Below, one piece after another: positions 37,463 to 46,959 of a stretch of 64,000 nucleotides of DNA (position 1 is the stretch's first letter; each line of letters begins with the position of its first letter). The translations under genes and the position numbers were made by a program. The notes under the pieces were generated by a model. It had not been told where the DNA came from. It saw only the letters and a list, made by a program, of their open reading frames with translations, and made no database searches. Source of the stretch: Sphingomonas sp. IW22 (lineage in GTDB: Bacteria; Pseudomonadota; Alphaproteobacteria; Sphingomonadales; Sphingomonadaceae); contig NZ_JBGGWB010000002.1 in the NCBI RefSeq assembly GCF_041321155.1, positions 332,688 through 396,687 of the forward strand. The letters run 5' to 3'.

Positions 37463-40107
37463 AGCCCCAGCGGCGTCACACCCGTGCCGTCGGTCACGGT
37501 GATCCGCTGATCCAGCAAATTGTCCAGTCGCAACGAAACCCGTGCGCCGCGCAGCCATGGCTGATCGCGCACCAGCGAGGGTATCTGGCCCAGATTGGCA
37601 AAGGCGCGCAGGTTGATCGTCGTCAGGCTGCCGAAGCGTAATTGTTCGGCGGGCGTGGCGCCGGTGACGCGGGTCGGTGCCTGCCAGTCGGCATTCATGC
37701 GGATGCCCAGCCCATCCTTGGTAAAGCCGCTGCGAAGCTGAAGCTCATGCCGGGGTTGTCCGCCGCGATTGCCGGTGGCCGAACCGCCCAGCAGGTCCAG
37801 TTCAGGCAGGCCGTCGCGGATCAGGATCGTCTCCTTCAGGCGCACGGTATGGAACAGCGCGAACTGGACGCGCCCGCCGCCCGCGCCGCCGCCAAAGCGT
37901 CCACCGCCCCCGCCGCCACGCGGTCCGCCCCCGGCGCCGCCACGCGGACGTCCGGCGCCCGCGCCGCGTGGCGGACGGCCAAATGCCTCCCGCAGCACAG
38001 CGCGCGGGTCCTCACCCGCTTCGCGCGCGGCCTGAACGCGGCGCTGCAACGTGCCCATGACCGGCAGCGACAGGTTGAAGCCCCAGCGGAACTGGCGGCG
38101 CTCGCTCTGCGCGAAGTTGACGGGCCGGGTGTCGATCTGGACCAGCCGCCCCGATGCATCGCGCACGAACCGGTCGGGAAAGGCCGACTGAATCTCTGCC
38201 GTCGCGGCGGGAAAGCCTGAAATCAGGCCGTCGATACGGCTGTCGGTGTAATCGGCGCGCAGGTTCAGGTCGACCGAATCGAGCGGTCGTAAATTGGCCC
38301 CGATCTTCAGCACGCGGCGGCTGTCGGCGGACAGGCCGGGGTTGCCGCCCTCAACCGATGTCACATCCACCGTCTCACCACGCACATAATCGAACACGCG
38401 GACATTGGGTGTGGTCAGCACCGGATTGCCGATCTGTTGTGGCGACGGCGCGCCCTCTTCATGCGTGACCGACGTGATCAGGCGAAGCTGGCGGATCGGC
38501 GACCAGTTCGCACCATAGCCATAGGTAGTCAGCGTGCCGAAATCCGACAGCTCGTTCACCTCCGCATTGGCGTTGATTGTCAGGTCGCCGATCGCGTCCA
38601 GCACCGCAAGGCGGCGGCTGGCGATGGGCACGTCCAGATTGACCTGACCATTGACGCGGCGCCGGGTGATATCGGTCGCGGTGATCAGGCCCGACCGGTT
38701 CGAGCGGCTGTCGAGATCCTGGCTCCCCAACCCGACCCGGCCCGTCACCCCGACATCGCCGGCGGGCAGCTTTAACACATTGCCGTTCGCAACTGCTTCC
38801 AGCTGTCCCACATTGCTGACCGATCGCGCGGTATCGGGTGCGGCCAGCGCGAGCCCAGACAGCGAGGCAAAGGGATTGACCGAACCGGCGGCCACGCCCG
38901 CGCTGTAATCGCCCAGCGACAGGCGGCGTTCGGTATCGGTGTCGGTGGTCGCATATTCGTAATTGCCGGTCAGCGTCCAACGCCAGTCGCCCTTTTCGCC
39001 ATTGGCGCTGAACCCGCCGGTGACGCTGCGTGAGCGTGTCTCGCGGGTCAGGGCGCCCAGCGCGTCGGCATAGCGCAGCACGCGCACATCATTGGCGAAG
39101 GGGGAAAAGGGGCTGTTGGCGGGCAGTGTCACGTCGATACTGGGCAACCCGACCAATGCCTGCGTGTCGTTCAGCTCAAAACCGAGATTAGCGGTCGCAG
39201 CGACATCGCCGAAAATGGTACGCGACAAGACGGCATTGCCCTCTGCTCCGAAACTGCGTGGCCGCAGCGTGCGATAACGGCCAAGGTCGGTGGTGCCGGC
39301 CTGGTTGGCACCGCTGGCGAAATCGGCCAGCGTGGGCGCGGTGCCGGGCACCGGGGCGACGATGGTGACTTGCCCCGCCAGTGCCGACAGGGCGGGGTCA
39401 ATCTCTCCCGCGCCGTCGACCGCCACGACATTTCCCGCCAGGTCATAGGGCAGGCCCGACGGATTGGGCAGCAGGTCGCGCTCCGCCTCGCTCAGCGCGC
39501 TTTCCGCCGATACTTCAAGGTCGATGTTCAGGCGGCCGGCGCGATTGATGCTCAGATAATTGACATCGAGCTCGCCATTGGCGCTGCCGCCGCCGGTCGG
39601 GCCGCCGCCCTCCACTTCGGTCGTGATGGCGCGGAAACGGCGGCGCAGGACGATGTTCACGACGCGCTGATTGGCGGGATAGCCATATTTCAGCGCGACT
39701 TCCTCCGGCAGGATTTCGACGCGGGAAATCGCTTCGGTCGGCACGTCGCGGATTTCGCGCAGACTGGAAATACGGCGCCCCTCCAGCAGGACGACAGGCT
39801 GTTCGTCGCCGCGCCCGCGCCCGCTGCCCGTCTGGGGCGCGAGTTCGGTCAGCAATTCGGCAATGGTACTGACGCCGAACGCGCGCACATCGGCGGGGCT
39901 GAGCGTCTGTTCGGGCGGCACGTCGCCGGTGACCGATCCGCGCGGCCGCTGTCCGGTAACGACGATCTCGTCCGCATCGCCATCGTCCAGCGTTGCCTCC
40001 ACCTCATCGGCGGCGGTGTCGGCCAGATCGGGGTCGACCGCCTGTTCCTGTGCCATGACGGGCAGCGGGGCGACGATGCAGGCGAGGAGGGGGAGACTGA
40101 TACGCAT
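37399..40107 (-). CDS. TonB-dependent outer-membrane receptor with Gly/Arg-rich insertion
   Basis: 902 residues from ATG 40107 (GGAAGGA upstream). Order: signal peptide (MRISLPLLACIVAPLPVMAQ), acidic linker, TonB-box region (DEIVVTGQRPRG), plug domain (AELLTELAPQTGSGRGRGDEQPVVLLEGRRISSLREIR...), long barrel, and a terminal aromatic (LEFRKLF). Residues about 708-746 form a Gly/Arg-rich stretch (RPRGGAGGGPRGGGGGGRF). Its ligand is unknown. A small HTH regulator is encoded 73 bases upstream on the same strand and could control it. An upstream ATG-like extension to 40233 looks non-native. Confidence 0.88.
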   Translation of the reverse strand: MRISLPLLACIVAPLPVMAQEQAVDPDLADTAADEVEATLDDGDADEIVVTGQRPRGSVTGDVPPEQTLSPADVRAFGVSTIAELLTELAPQTGSGRGRGDEQPVVLLEGRRISSLREIRDVPTEAISRVEILPEEVALKYGYPANQRVVNIVLRRRFRAITTEVEGGGPTGGGSANGELDVNYLSINRAGRLNIDLEVSAESALSEAERDLLPNPSGLPYDLAGNVVAVDGAGEIDPALSALAGQVTIVAPVPGTAPTLADFASGANQAGTTDLGRYRTLRPRSFGAEGNAVLSRTIFGDVAATANLGFELNDTQALVGLPSIDVTLPANSPFSPFANDVRVLRYADALGALTRETRSRSVTGGFSANGEKGDWRWTLTGNYEYATTDTDTERRLSLGDYSAGVAAGSVNPFASLSGLALAAPDTARSVSNVGQLEAVANGNVLKLPAGDVGVTGRVGLGSQDLDSRSNRSGLITATDITRRRVNGQVNLDVPIASRRLAVLDAIGDLTINANAEVNELSDFGTLTTYGYGANWSPIRQLRLITSVTHEEGAPSPQQIGNPVLTTPNVRVFDYVRGETVDVTSVEGGNPGLSADSRRVLKIGANLRPLDSVDLNLRADYTDSRIDGLISGFPAATAEIQSAFPDRFVRDASGRLVQIDTRPVNFAQSERRQFRWGFNLSLPVMGTLQRRVQAAREAGEDPRAVLREAFGRPPRGAGAGRPRGGAGGGPRGGGGGGRFGGGAGGGRVQFALFHTVRLKETILIRDGLPELDLLGGSATGNRGGQPRHELQLRSGFTKDGLGIRMNADWQAPTRVTGATPAEQLRFGSLTTINLRAFANLGQIPSLVRDQPWLRGARVSLRLDNLLDQRITVTDGTGVTPLGLQPFLLDPVGRSVRLEFRKLF

Positions 40108-40180
40108 GGGGTCCTTCCGCGACGGGAAACCAGGGCCTAACGCCCGGCTGTCGCAGAAGTTTGTCAGCCGGTACGATGAT

Positions 40181-40744
40181 TTACAGAACGCGGACCAGCC
40201 GGATGGCGAGCGCCAGCCAGGGCGGGTCGGCAATCACCTGCTGCCGTGCGCCGCTGCCCGGCGGGAGGAGGTGGAGGCGGCCACCCTCACGATCGATCAA
40301 TCGGCCGAAGGCAAATCGCCCGGCGGGGCGCGGCACCAGCACGTCGCGGTTGAGCGCGCGCCCGAACGCGTCGGGGGCCAGCCGCTCGCACCATAATTCG
40401 TCGCCGGCGCGGTAATCGCCCACGCCCCCGGTCACGCGAACCGCGATCAGACCGGGCTGCAGCGCGGGCGGCACGATATGTTCGGGCCGCTGCGGCGCCC
40501 ATGCACCTTCGCGGTCGACCAGCGCCGCGACCGGCAGGTCGGGGCGTTCGGGCAGGCGAACCAGATCGGCGGCCTCCACCTCCAGCGCGCGGGCGATGCG
40601 GTTGAGCCATGCGACCGAAACGGTACGCGTGCCCGTCTCAAGCCGGCCGATGGTCTGCGCGGTGGTCGGCGGATCGCAACGCCGTGCCACATCGTCCAAT
40701 GTCAATCCGCGCGCGCGGCGCACTTCGCGAATGGCGGTAATCAT
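40181..40744 (-). CDS. XRE-family regulator with S24-like C-terminal domain
   Basis: 187 residues. N-terminal Cro/CI HTH (IREVRRARGLTLDDVARRCDPPTTAQTIGRLETGTRTVSVAWLNRIARALEVEAADL). The C-terminal part resembles the S24/LexA-type signal-peptidase fold: VRVTGGVGDYRAGDELWCERL ... NRDVLVPRPAGRFAFGRL. I see no obvious catalytic Ser-Lys dyad, so it may be a sensory remnant. Possible regulator of the TonB receptor gene downstream (inference from orientation). Confidence 0.8.
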   Translation of the reverse strand: MITAIREVRRARGLTLDDVARRCDPPTTAQTIGRLETGTRTVSVAWLNRIARALEVEAADLVRLPERPDLPVAALVDREGAWAPQRPEHIVPPALQPGLIAVRVTGGVGDYRAGDELWCERLAPDAFGRALNRDVLVPRPAGRFAFGRLIDREGGRLHLLPPGSGARQQVIADPPWLALAIRLVRVL

Positions 40745-40842
40745 CGCTCGACCCCCGATCCTTGAACCAATGCGGTTACACCCTGTCCTACAAACCAGCC
40801 TTCATGGCAAGCGGTCCGCCGGATTCTGATTGGGAGCATGAC

Positions 40843-41313
40843 ATGCGCGAACTGGTGGAGCGGGGGCTTGAGGACGGGCGGGTGACCAGCGGCCCGCCCC
40901 GGCGCGGGCGACGGGCAGTGACGGTCAACCTGGCCGAATCGCCACTTGGCTGGCTGGCGGCGCGCGGGCTGGTCAGCGCGCGGCAGGTAGAGGCGGGCGA
41001 GCGGCTGCGCGCCGATTACGAACGCGCGCAATTGTCGCCATCGGTGACGATGCGATGGGACAGCAGACCGCGCGGTCGCCATGCACGGGCCGAGGCGTTG
41101 GACCCGACCATGGCGCAACTGGCCGCCAAGCAGCGTTTCGATGCCGCCATTGTGGCGGTGGGTCCGGGCCTGTCCGACATATTGTGGCGCGTGGTGTGCG
41201 CGGGGGAGGGGGTGCCCGTGGCCGAACGCGCGCTTGGCTGGCCCGCACGGGCGGGGCGGCTGGTGCTGGGCATCGCGCTCGACCGGCTGGCCGGACATTA
41301 CGGGCTGCCCTGA
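40843..41313 (+). CDS. DUF6456-type protein of unknown function
   Basis: 156 residues from ATG 40843, chosen for GGGAG six bases upstream; ATG 40804 and TTG 40762 are in-frame alternatives with weaker sites. The body (VNLAESPLGWLAARGLVSARQVEAGERLRADYERAQLSPSVTMRWD...LDPTMAQLAAKQRFDAAIVAVGPGLSDILWRVVCAGEGVPVAERALGWPARAGRLVLGIALDRLAGHYGL) resembles alphaproteobacterial DUF6456 proteins with a helical, DNA-binding-like C-terminus. Role unknown. Overlaps the convergent DUF2339 gene by 16 bases. Confidence 0.75.
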   Translation: MRELVERGLEDGRVTSGPPRRGRRAVTVNLAESPLGWLAARGLVSARQVEAGERLRADYERAQLSPSVTMRWDSRPRGRHARAEALDPTMAQLAAKQRFDAAIVAVGPGLSDILWRVVCAGEGVPVAERALGWPARAGRLVLGIALDRLAGHYGLP

Positions 41314-43700
41314 CCCCCTGCCGGTTCGCGCTTGAGAAAGCGGGTATAGGCCCAACTGATCGCGATCAGCGTGACGCCGATGCCAAGGAAGGACACGACG
41401 CGCAGCAATCCCTCCAGCGCCACGTCGATGGTGAATACCTTCAGCGCGACCAGCATCGCCAGCCCCAGCCCGGCGAAGCGCAGGTCGCGCGCGTCGCCCA
41501 CCAGCCCGCGCCACAGCCAACCCAACGCCAGCAGCAGCATGACCGCCGAATAGCCCCAATTCTCGCCCGTCCCGACCGGCCCGGTCAGGATTGTGCCATG
41601 CGCCGCCTGTCGCACCACCGCCAGCGCCGCGACCAGCATCAGCGCCAGCGCGGGAAGCCGCAGTCGCTTGGCCGGCCAGCGCCAGCAGATCAGCGCCGCC
41701 AATGCTGGCAACAGGACAGCCGTGTTCAGGACCGGCAGCGGTCCGACCGATTGCGGGGCAAAGACCGGTGACAGCAGGAACAGGTCGAACCACATGATGC
41801 GCGCCAGCCCGGCGACGGCCAGCACCAGCGCGGCGCGCGGCGCCCGGTTCGCGAGCGCCCATGCGGCGGCGAGCGCGACCAGCGTGATGATCGCGCGTTC
41901 GATAAAGCCCCATGCCGCAAACCCGGCGGCATCGGCGATCGCCAGCGGCTGCTTGAGCAGGGCATAGGCGCTGCTCACGCTCAACAGTCCCACGACGATA
42001 GAGGCAGGACGCGTCAGGCGCCCGAAGCCGCGCTCGCCCCTGAGCGGCCATAGCCCCGCCAGCGCCAGCGGCAGCAGCAGTCGCAGCACGTCGGCAACCG
42101 GCGGTACCTGCCGATAGGCCAGTTCCTCACCCGGCAGGGCGATGGCCAGCGTCTCGATCAAATCACCCAGCGGCCGGTACGCCGCAACCAGTCCGACCGC
42201 CAGCGGTAGGGCGGCAGCGGTGGCCAGCGGCGTGCTGTCGCTGCGTCGCGCCGCCTCGGCCATGGCGAGCGTGGCGAGCGCCAGAGCGACGCCGACCGCG
42301 CCGTCTCCCGCCAGCGCGATGATCGCCAGCACCCCGGCAGCGGCGGCAGCCAGTGCCCCGCCCACCAGACCGGGGTCGCGGCCCTCGCCCGGCGCGCGGT
42401 GCCGCCAAGCCAGCCACAGGCCCGCGCCGGCGACCGCCAGTGCCACGATGGCCCATAGCGGTCGCGGCAGCAGTTGCGGCGTGCCGAGTTGCAGCACGGC
42501 CAGCGGCCCCGCCAGCCCGGTGGCCGCCAGCACTGCCCAGTTCCTCGCTTCCCGCGACCGGGCAAGCCCCGCGCCGCCGAACAGGACCGTTACGATCAGG
42601 CCCGCCACGCCCGTCATGGCCGCGACCGGCGCCATCATCAGCAGCACAAGGATCAGCAGCGCTGCGATCAGCGGGGCGGGTACAAGCCGCTCCTCGCGCC
42701 ATGCCAGCACGACCGCAGCGGCAGCCAGGGTCAGGTAAAAGGCCCAGGCCAGCGGTGAAAAGTCGAGGATCGGCGCAAGCGCGAACAACTGCGCCAGTCC
42801 CAACGCCATCGGCGCGATGCGAAGGTGCAGCGACCGCGCGCCGCTGGCGGGCAGGGCGAAGGTGGCGGCAAGCGCCAGCGCGACGACGAACGCGCCGATC
42901 ACCGGCCGTTCCCCGCCGTCCAACGCCAGCGTCAGAAAGCCCGTCCAGCCAAATCCGGCGGCGGCGCTGGTCGCCGCCAGCCAGCTCCAGCCGCGCCGTA
43001 CCGCCAGCGCGAACAGCGCGCCCAACAACAGCGCCAGATAGATGATCAGCGGCGCCACGCCCGCGGCGTCATAACCCGCCACCAGCGGCGCCAGGAAACC
43101 GCCCGTCAGCGCCATGATCGCCGTCGGCGGCCCGTGTCGCATCGCCAGCGCCAGGCCCGCGCCGGTAATCGCCAGCAACAGGATGAAGGCGCCCAGCGGC
43201 GCGATCAGGTGATACAGGGCGGCGGCCAGATACAGCGTGCCATAGGCGCTGGCCACGCCCGCGCCGGCCAGCACCTGCCCGATCCGCACATCGTCTCGCG
43301 TGGCGGGCAGGCGGCGCGCCAACTCGCTGCCCGCCGCCAGCACCACGGCCAGCAGCGCGGCCAGCGCGATGCGCACGCCCGGCCCGAACCAGCCGCTGTC
43401 GATCGCGGCGCGCACTAGGAAAAAGCCTGCCAGCACCAATGCGATGCCGCCAATCCAGATCGGCAGTCGCCCGCCGATCAGGCTTTCCAGATCGAGCCGG
43501 GGGCGGGCGGGACGGCTGAGTGCGGCGGGAAAAGCGGGCGGGCGGCGGCGCACGATCGGCGGATCGGCGACGCGCATGGGCGGCGGCGCCTCTGCGCGGT
43601 CCAGCGTCTCCAGCCGTCGCTCGACACGGGCCAGTCGCCGGCGCGTGTCGATCAGCAGCGCCGCCAGCACGGTCAGCAGGATGAGCAGAAATCCGTTCAA
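41298..43700 (-). CDS. DUF2339 large polytopic membrane protein
   Basis: 800 residues, almost entirely hydrophobic, with more than twenty predicted membrane segments after a short coiled/basic N-terminus (TRRRLARVERRLETLDRAEAPPP). The segment LESLIGGRLPIWIGGIALVLAGFFLVR is the DUF2339 hallmark. The start is TTG at 43700, supported by GGGGAG six bases upstream. The function of the family is not established. Confidence 0.85.
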   Translation of the reverse strand: MNGFLLILLTVLAALLIDTRRRLARVERRLETLDRAEAPPPMRVADPPIVRRRPPAFPAALSRPARPRLDLESLIGGRLPIWIGGIALVLAGFFLVRAAIDSGWFGPGVRIALAALLAVVLAAGSELARRLPATRDDVRIGQVLAGAGVASAYGTLYLAAALYHLIAPLGAFILLLAITGAGLALAMRHGPPTAIMALTGGFLAPLVAGYDAAGVAPLIIYLALLLGALFALAVRRGWSWLAATSAAAGFGWTGFLTLALDGGERPVIGAFVVALALAATFALPASGARSLHLRIAPMALGLAQLFALAPILDFSPLAWAFYLTLAAAAVVLAWREERLVPAPLIAALLILVLLMMAPVAAMTGVAGLIVTVLFGGAGLARSREARNWAVLAATGLAGPLAVLQLGTPQLLPRPLWAIVALAVAGAGLWLAWRHRAPGEGRDPGLVGGALAAAAAGVLAIIALAGDGAVGVALALATLAMAEAARRSDSTPLATAAALPLAVGLVAAYRPLGDLIETLAIALPGEELAYRQVPPVADVLRLLLPLALAGLWPLRGERGFGRLTRPASIVVGLLSVSSAYALLKQPLAIADAAGFAAWGFIERAIITLVALAAAWALANRAPRAALVLAVAGLARIMWFDLFLLSPVFAPQSVGPLPVLNTAVLLPALAALICWRWPAKRLRLPALALMLVAALAVVRQAAHGTILTGPVGTGENWGYSAVMLLLALGWLWRGLVGDARDLRFAGLGLAMLVALKVFTIDVALEGLLRVVSFLGIGVTLIAISWAYTRFLKREPAGGQGSP

Positions 43701-43799
43701 CGCCTACTCCCCGCCTGCCGCCGATGGCATAGCGCCGCTATCGTTCCCCGCGCAAATCATGGACTGGCGCGGGCGACCGGGCGGGCTTAAGTCGCGGCC

Positions 43800-44744
43800 A
43801 TGCGCTTCGAATTCATCAAATGCCATGGCTCCGGCAATGATTTTCCGCTGATCGACGCCCGCGGGCTGACGCTGCCCGACGCCCAATGGGCCGCCATTGC
43901 CCGCGCGCTTGCCGATCGGGCGGGGCCAGTGGGCGGTGACGGGCTGCTGCTGCTGGTCGACGGGCGGGATGAGGCGCCGTTCGGGCAGCGGATGTTCAAT
44001 CCCGACGGCAGCGAGGCGGAGACGTGCCTGAACGGCCTGCGTTGCGTCGCGCGCGCAGGGTTCGATGCCACCGGGCTGGACGCGGCGCTGGTCGGCCTGC
44101 CCAAAAGCGATGCCTGGGCCGCACGTGTGGCCGACCTGGCGCCCGGCGTTGCGACCATCGCGACCCGCGTCACTTCCGTTTCTGCCAATGCGCGCGATGT
44201 CGGGCTGACCGTGGGGGATCGCTTTGTCGATGCGCCAATCCCCGGCCTGCCCAGCGAACGGCGCTTCACTGCGCTGACGATGCCCAATCCACACCTGATC
44301 GCATTTGTCGACGTGGTGGACGAGGCCGAGCTGGTGGCGCTGGGCGACTGGTGCGAAAGCGCGCCGCCGCTGATCCCCGGTCGCGCCAATGTCAGCTTCG
44401 TCGCGATGGTCGACGATGGCTCGCTGTTCGTGCGGACCTATGAACGCGGGGTTGGCCTGACCGACAGTTGCGGCAGCGCCATGGCCGCGTCGGTCCATGC
44501 CGCCGCGCTGACCGGGCGAATCGGCTGGGATGTCGAGGTGGTGATCCGCAACCGTGGTGGTTTGGTCCGTGGGCGTACCAAGGTAGATCCAAGTGTCGAA
44601 ATCGCCGGTAACGCCACGTTCGAATATCGCGCCGCAGTCGATTTCGCGCCGGATACGGGCCAATTGGGTGCCGTCACCCTGATTGAGGACCGGGCAGTGG
44701 AACGCGATGCCTGGCGGTCGCTGCTGACGGCCAGCCGCAACTGA
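43800..44744 (+). CDS. dapF: Diaminopimelate epimerase DapF
   Basis: 314 residues. The opening FEFIKCHGSGNDFPLID and the two catalytic cysteine regions (LNGLRCVAR near residue 80 and TDSCGSAMAAS near residue 224) identify a DapF-type PLP-independent epimerase converting LL- to meso-diaminopimelate for lysine and peptidoglycan synthesis. The motifs differ slightly from the standard GNGxRC / ACGTG forms, so a paralogue with another substrate cannot be excluded. Confidence 0.85.
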   Translation: MRFEFIKCHGSGNDFPLIDARGLTLPDAQWAAIARALADRAGPVGGDGLLLLVDGRDEAPFGQRMFNPDGSEAETCLNGLRCVARAGFDATGLDAALVGLPKSDAWAARVADLAPGVATIATRVTSVSANARDVGLTVGDRFVDAPIPGLPSERRFTALTMPNPHLIAFVDVVDEAELVALGDWCESAPPLIPGRANVSFVAMVDDGSLFVRTYERGVGLTDSCGSAMAASVHAAALTGRIGWDVEVVIRNRGGLVRGRTKVDPSVEIAGNATFEYRAAVDFAPDTGQLGAVTLIEDRAVERDAWRSLLTASRN

Positions 44745-44784
44745 TCGGCAAGGTCCGTTAATCTTCACGCGCTAGACTTCGGGC

Positions 44785-45675
44785 ATGGCGCGCCCTGTTG
44801 CTTCGGCCCCCGTATCGATCGCGTTTCTCGCTATAGTTGGACTGGCTTATGCCGGCGCCATTGCTGCGTCGTTGATGACGCGTTTCGACGGCGGGCTGGC
44901 GTCGATGTGGCTGGCCAACGGCGTTCTCGCGGCCGTGCTGGCCAAGCGGAGCATGCGGCAATGGCCGGTCATCGCATTGGTGGCGTTGCCGATCAGCGCC
45001 GTTCTGACGGTTCTTTTCGGACTGGGCCCGCTCGCCGCATTGCCGCTCGCGCTGGCGAATTTTGGAGAATCGATGATATTGTCGGCGGTGCTGCGCCGCT
45101 GGGCCCCGGTTCACGGCGGCGCCCTTCGCAGCATCGGACAGGTCGCGGCGCTGATCGGCGGCGGCCTGCTTGCCGCAACGCTGTCCGCCCCGATGGCAGC
45201 ATGGGTGGCGTCGACGCTTTCGCGCGGCGATTTCGCGGTGCACTGGTTAAACTGGACCACAGGCCATGTGCTCGGCACGATTGCGGTCACGCCGATCGTG
45301 TTGATGCTGGTGAGCGGAGATCTGGATGAATGGTGGCACAACTCCACGCGCGGGGAGCGGATGGAGTGCGCCTTTCACGCGGCGCTTGTCGCGGCGGTCG
45401 CCCTGGCGACCTTTTCCCAGACGGTAATGCCCACGACGTTCATGCCGATCCTGCCGGTGACGCTGGCAACCTTTCGGCTTGGACGCGTGGGCGCGGCGGT
45501 CGGAATGCTGATCCTGGCAACGATTGCCATCTCCTTTTCGATGCGGGGCATGGGGCCGGTCGCGTTGATGCCGCCCGATCCGGTGGCGCGCATGCATATG
45601 GTCCAATTCTATCTGGCGATCGTGGCGCTGACCGTCCTGCCTGCGCCGATCTGCGTCGGCGCGAAGATGTGGTGA
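44785..45675 (+). CDS. MASE1-type membrane sensor, separated from its PAS-GGDEF partner
   Basis: 296 residues with about eight membrane helices in the MASE1 pattern (LASMWLANGVLAAVLAKRSMRQWPVIALVALPISAVL...; WLNWTTGHVLGTIAVTPIVLML). It ends abruptly (LPAPICVGAKMW) just where MASE1 diguanylate cyclases normally continue into a PAS linker. The next frame at once carries RRREDVVKRLAASEARYR. The stop TGA overlaps a GTG start of the PAS-GGDEF frame as GTGA. It is either a genuine split pair or a frameshifted fusion. Confidence 0.75.
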   Translation: MARPVASAPVSIAFLAIVGLAYAGAIAASLMTRFDGGLASMWLANGVLAAVLAKRSMRQWPVIALVALPISAVLTVLFGLGPLAALPLALANFGESMILSAVLRRWAPVHGGALRSIGQVAALIGGGLLAATLSAPMAAWVASTLSRGDFAVHWLNWTTGHVLGTIAVTPIVLMLVSGDLDEWWHNSTRGERMECAFHAALVAAVALATFSQTVMPTTFMPILPVTLATFRLGRVGAAVGMLILATIAISFSMRGMGPVALMPPDPVARMHMVQFYLAIVALTVLPAPICVGAKMW

Positions 45676-46574
45676 AACGTCTGGCTGCCAGCGAGGCACG
45701 GTACCGGCTGGTCACCGAAAATGCGTCGGACGTGGTGCTGACACTCGACGACGAGGGTGCAATCCGCTTTGTCTCTCCCTCGATCGAGGCGCTTGGTCAT
45801 TACCGTGTGGCCGCGCTGATCGGGACCAAGGCAAGCGCGCTTATCGCGCCGGAGCACAGGCAGATGGCCATGCGCGCCTACAAGGAAGCATTGCGCGCGC
45901 CCGGCATTACGCAAATCGTAGAGGTGCGGCCCGATCCGGAAAGCGGCCCCACGGCGAAATGGATCGAAATGCGAGTGCGCGCCATCGACAGCGACGGGCG
46001 TTCCGGATCAATCGAGTTGGTCTGCGCCATTCGCGACATAACCGCTCGCAAGGCTGCGGAAGCCGAACTGACACGCGCCGCGCGGACCGATCCGCTGACC
46101 GGGCTGGCCAACCGGCGTTTGTTTGGCGACGCATTTGAACGGCTGTTCGGTCAGGCGTCGGACGATGAACAGCAATGTGGCTGTATCGCCATTCTCGACA
46201 TCGACCATTTCAAACAGGTCAATGACGTGTTCGGCCATGATGCGGGCGACCGCGTCCTCGAACGCTTTGCCGCGGTCGCGGTTGACAATGCCCGTCCGCA
46301 GGATCTGGTCGCACGCCTTGGCGGAGAGGAATTCGGTCTGATTTTCCCCTGCGCCGACACGCATGAGGCGCGAGCAATCTGCGAACGGCTTAGGCGCGAT
46401 TTTGCCGCGATGCCGACCATCGCCGATGACGGCCGCGTCGTTTGGGCAACGGTCAGCGTGGGTGTGGCCCGGATTGTCCGCGCCGCCGATCGGGGGCAGG
46501 CGATGCGCGACGCCGATGCCGCGCTCTATGCCGCAAAGCACGGCGGGCGTGACCGTGTGGTGCTTGCCGGTTGA
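45672..46574 (+). CDS. PAS-GGDEF diguanylate cyclase
   Basis: 300 residues if started at GTG 45672; the same frame is open further upstream. PAS domain at about residues 8-130 (YRLVTENASDVVLTLDDEGAIRFVSPSIEAL...DITARKAAEAEL). Then a GGDEF domain (DPLTGLANRRLFGDAFERL; DIDHFKQVNDVFGHDAGDRVL) with an intact active site GGEEF and an inhibitory I-site RPQD five residues before it. It should make cyclic-di-GMP, with product feedback control. Relation to the membrane part upstream: see the MASE1 entry. Confidence 0.85.
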   Translation: MKRLAASEARYRLVTENASDVVLTLDDEGAIRFVSPSIEALGHYRVAALIGTKASALIAPEHRQMAMRAYKEALRAPGITQIVEVRPDPESGPTAKWIEMRVRAIDSDGRSGSIELVCAIRDITARKAAEAELTRAARTDPLTGLANRRLFGDAFERLFGQASDDEQQCGCIAILDIDHFKQVNDVFGHDAGDRVLERFAAVAVDNARPQDLVARLGGEEFGLIFPCADTHEARAICERLRRDFAAMPTIADDGRVVWATVSVGVARIVRAADRGQAMRDADAALYAAKHGGRDRVVLAG

Positions 46575-46585
46575 ACCGCGACGGG

Positions 46586-46882
46586 TCAGTGCGCGCGCGG
46601 CTGACCCGATTGGATCCAGGCACGGGCGGCGCGTTGCGCGGCGGCAATTTCACTGGCGCTCATGTCACCCGCAATTTCGGCACGGCATGCCTGGGCCGCG
46701 ACGCTGCCCGACATGGCGGCGAGGTTGAACCACTTGTGCGCCTCGATCAGGTTGATCGCCGCCCCCTGCGCGCCGCTGGCATAAACCATGCCCAGATCGT
46801 AGAGCGCGTCGGCGTCGCCGCGCGCGGCATCGCGCATCCGGTTTTCGATCAGAAAATGCGCGTTTTTCAGGCTGCTGCCCAT
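46586..46882 (-). CDS. Small Sel1-like repeat protein
   Basis: 98 residues with one clear Sel1/TPR-like unit (DADALYDLGMVYASGAQGAAINLIEAHKWFNLAAMSGSVAAQACRAEIA). The C-terminus GDMSASEIAAAQRAARAWIQ is often seen in short alphaproteobacterial Sel1 proteins. AAGGGTG precedes the ATG. Probably a protein-protein interaction module; partner unknown. No signal peptide. Confidence 0.8.
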   Translation of the reverse strand: MGSSLKNAHFLIENRMRDAARGDADALYDLGMVYASGAQGAAINLIEAHKWFNLAAMSGSVAAQACRAEIAGDMSASEIAAAQRAARAWIQSGQPRAH

Positions 46883-46959
46883 GTCACTGTCACCCTTTTC
46901 ACCCCCGTTCTGGGGTGGCCTCAGGATGGCGGCGGGCGCTCAACAAGTGGTTAATGGGG

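Noticed and set aside
43800..44744. dapF as a proline or hydroxyproline epimerase instead
   Set aside because: The opening KCHGSGNDF and two-Cys pattern fit DapF better; kept as a stated uncertainty only.
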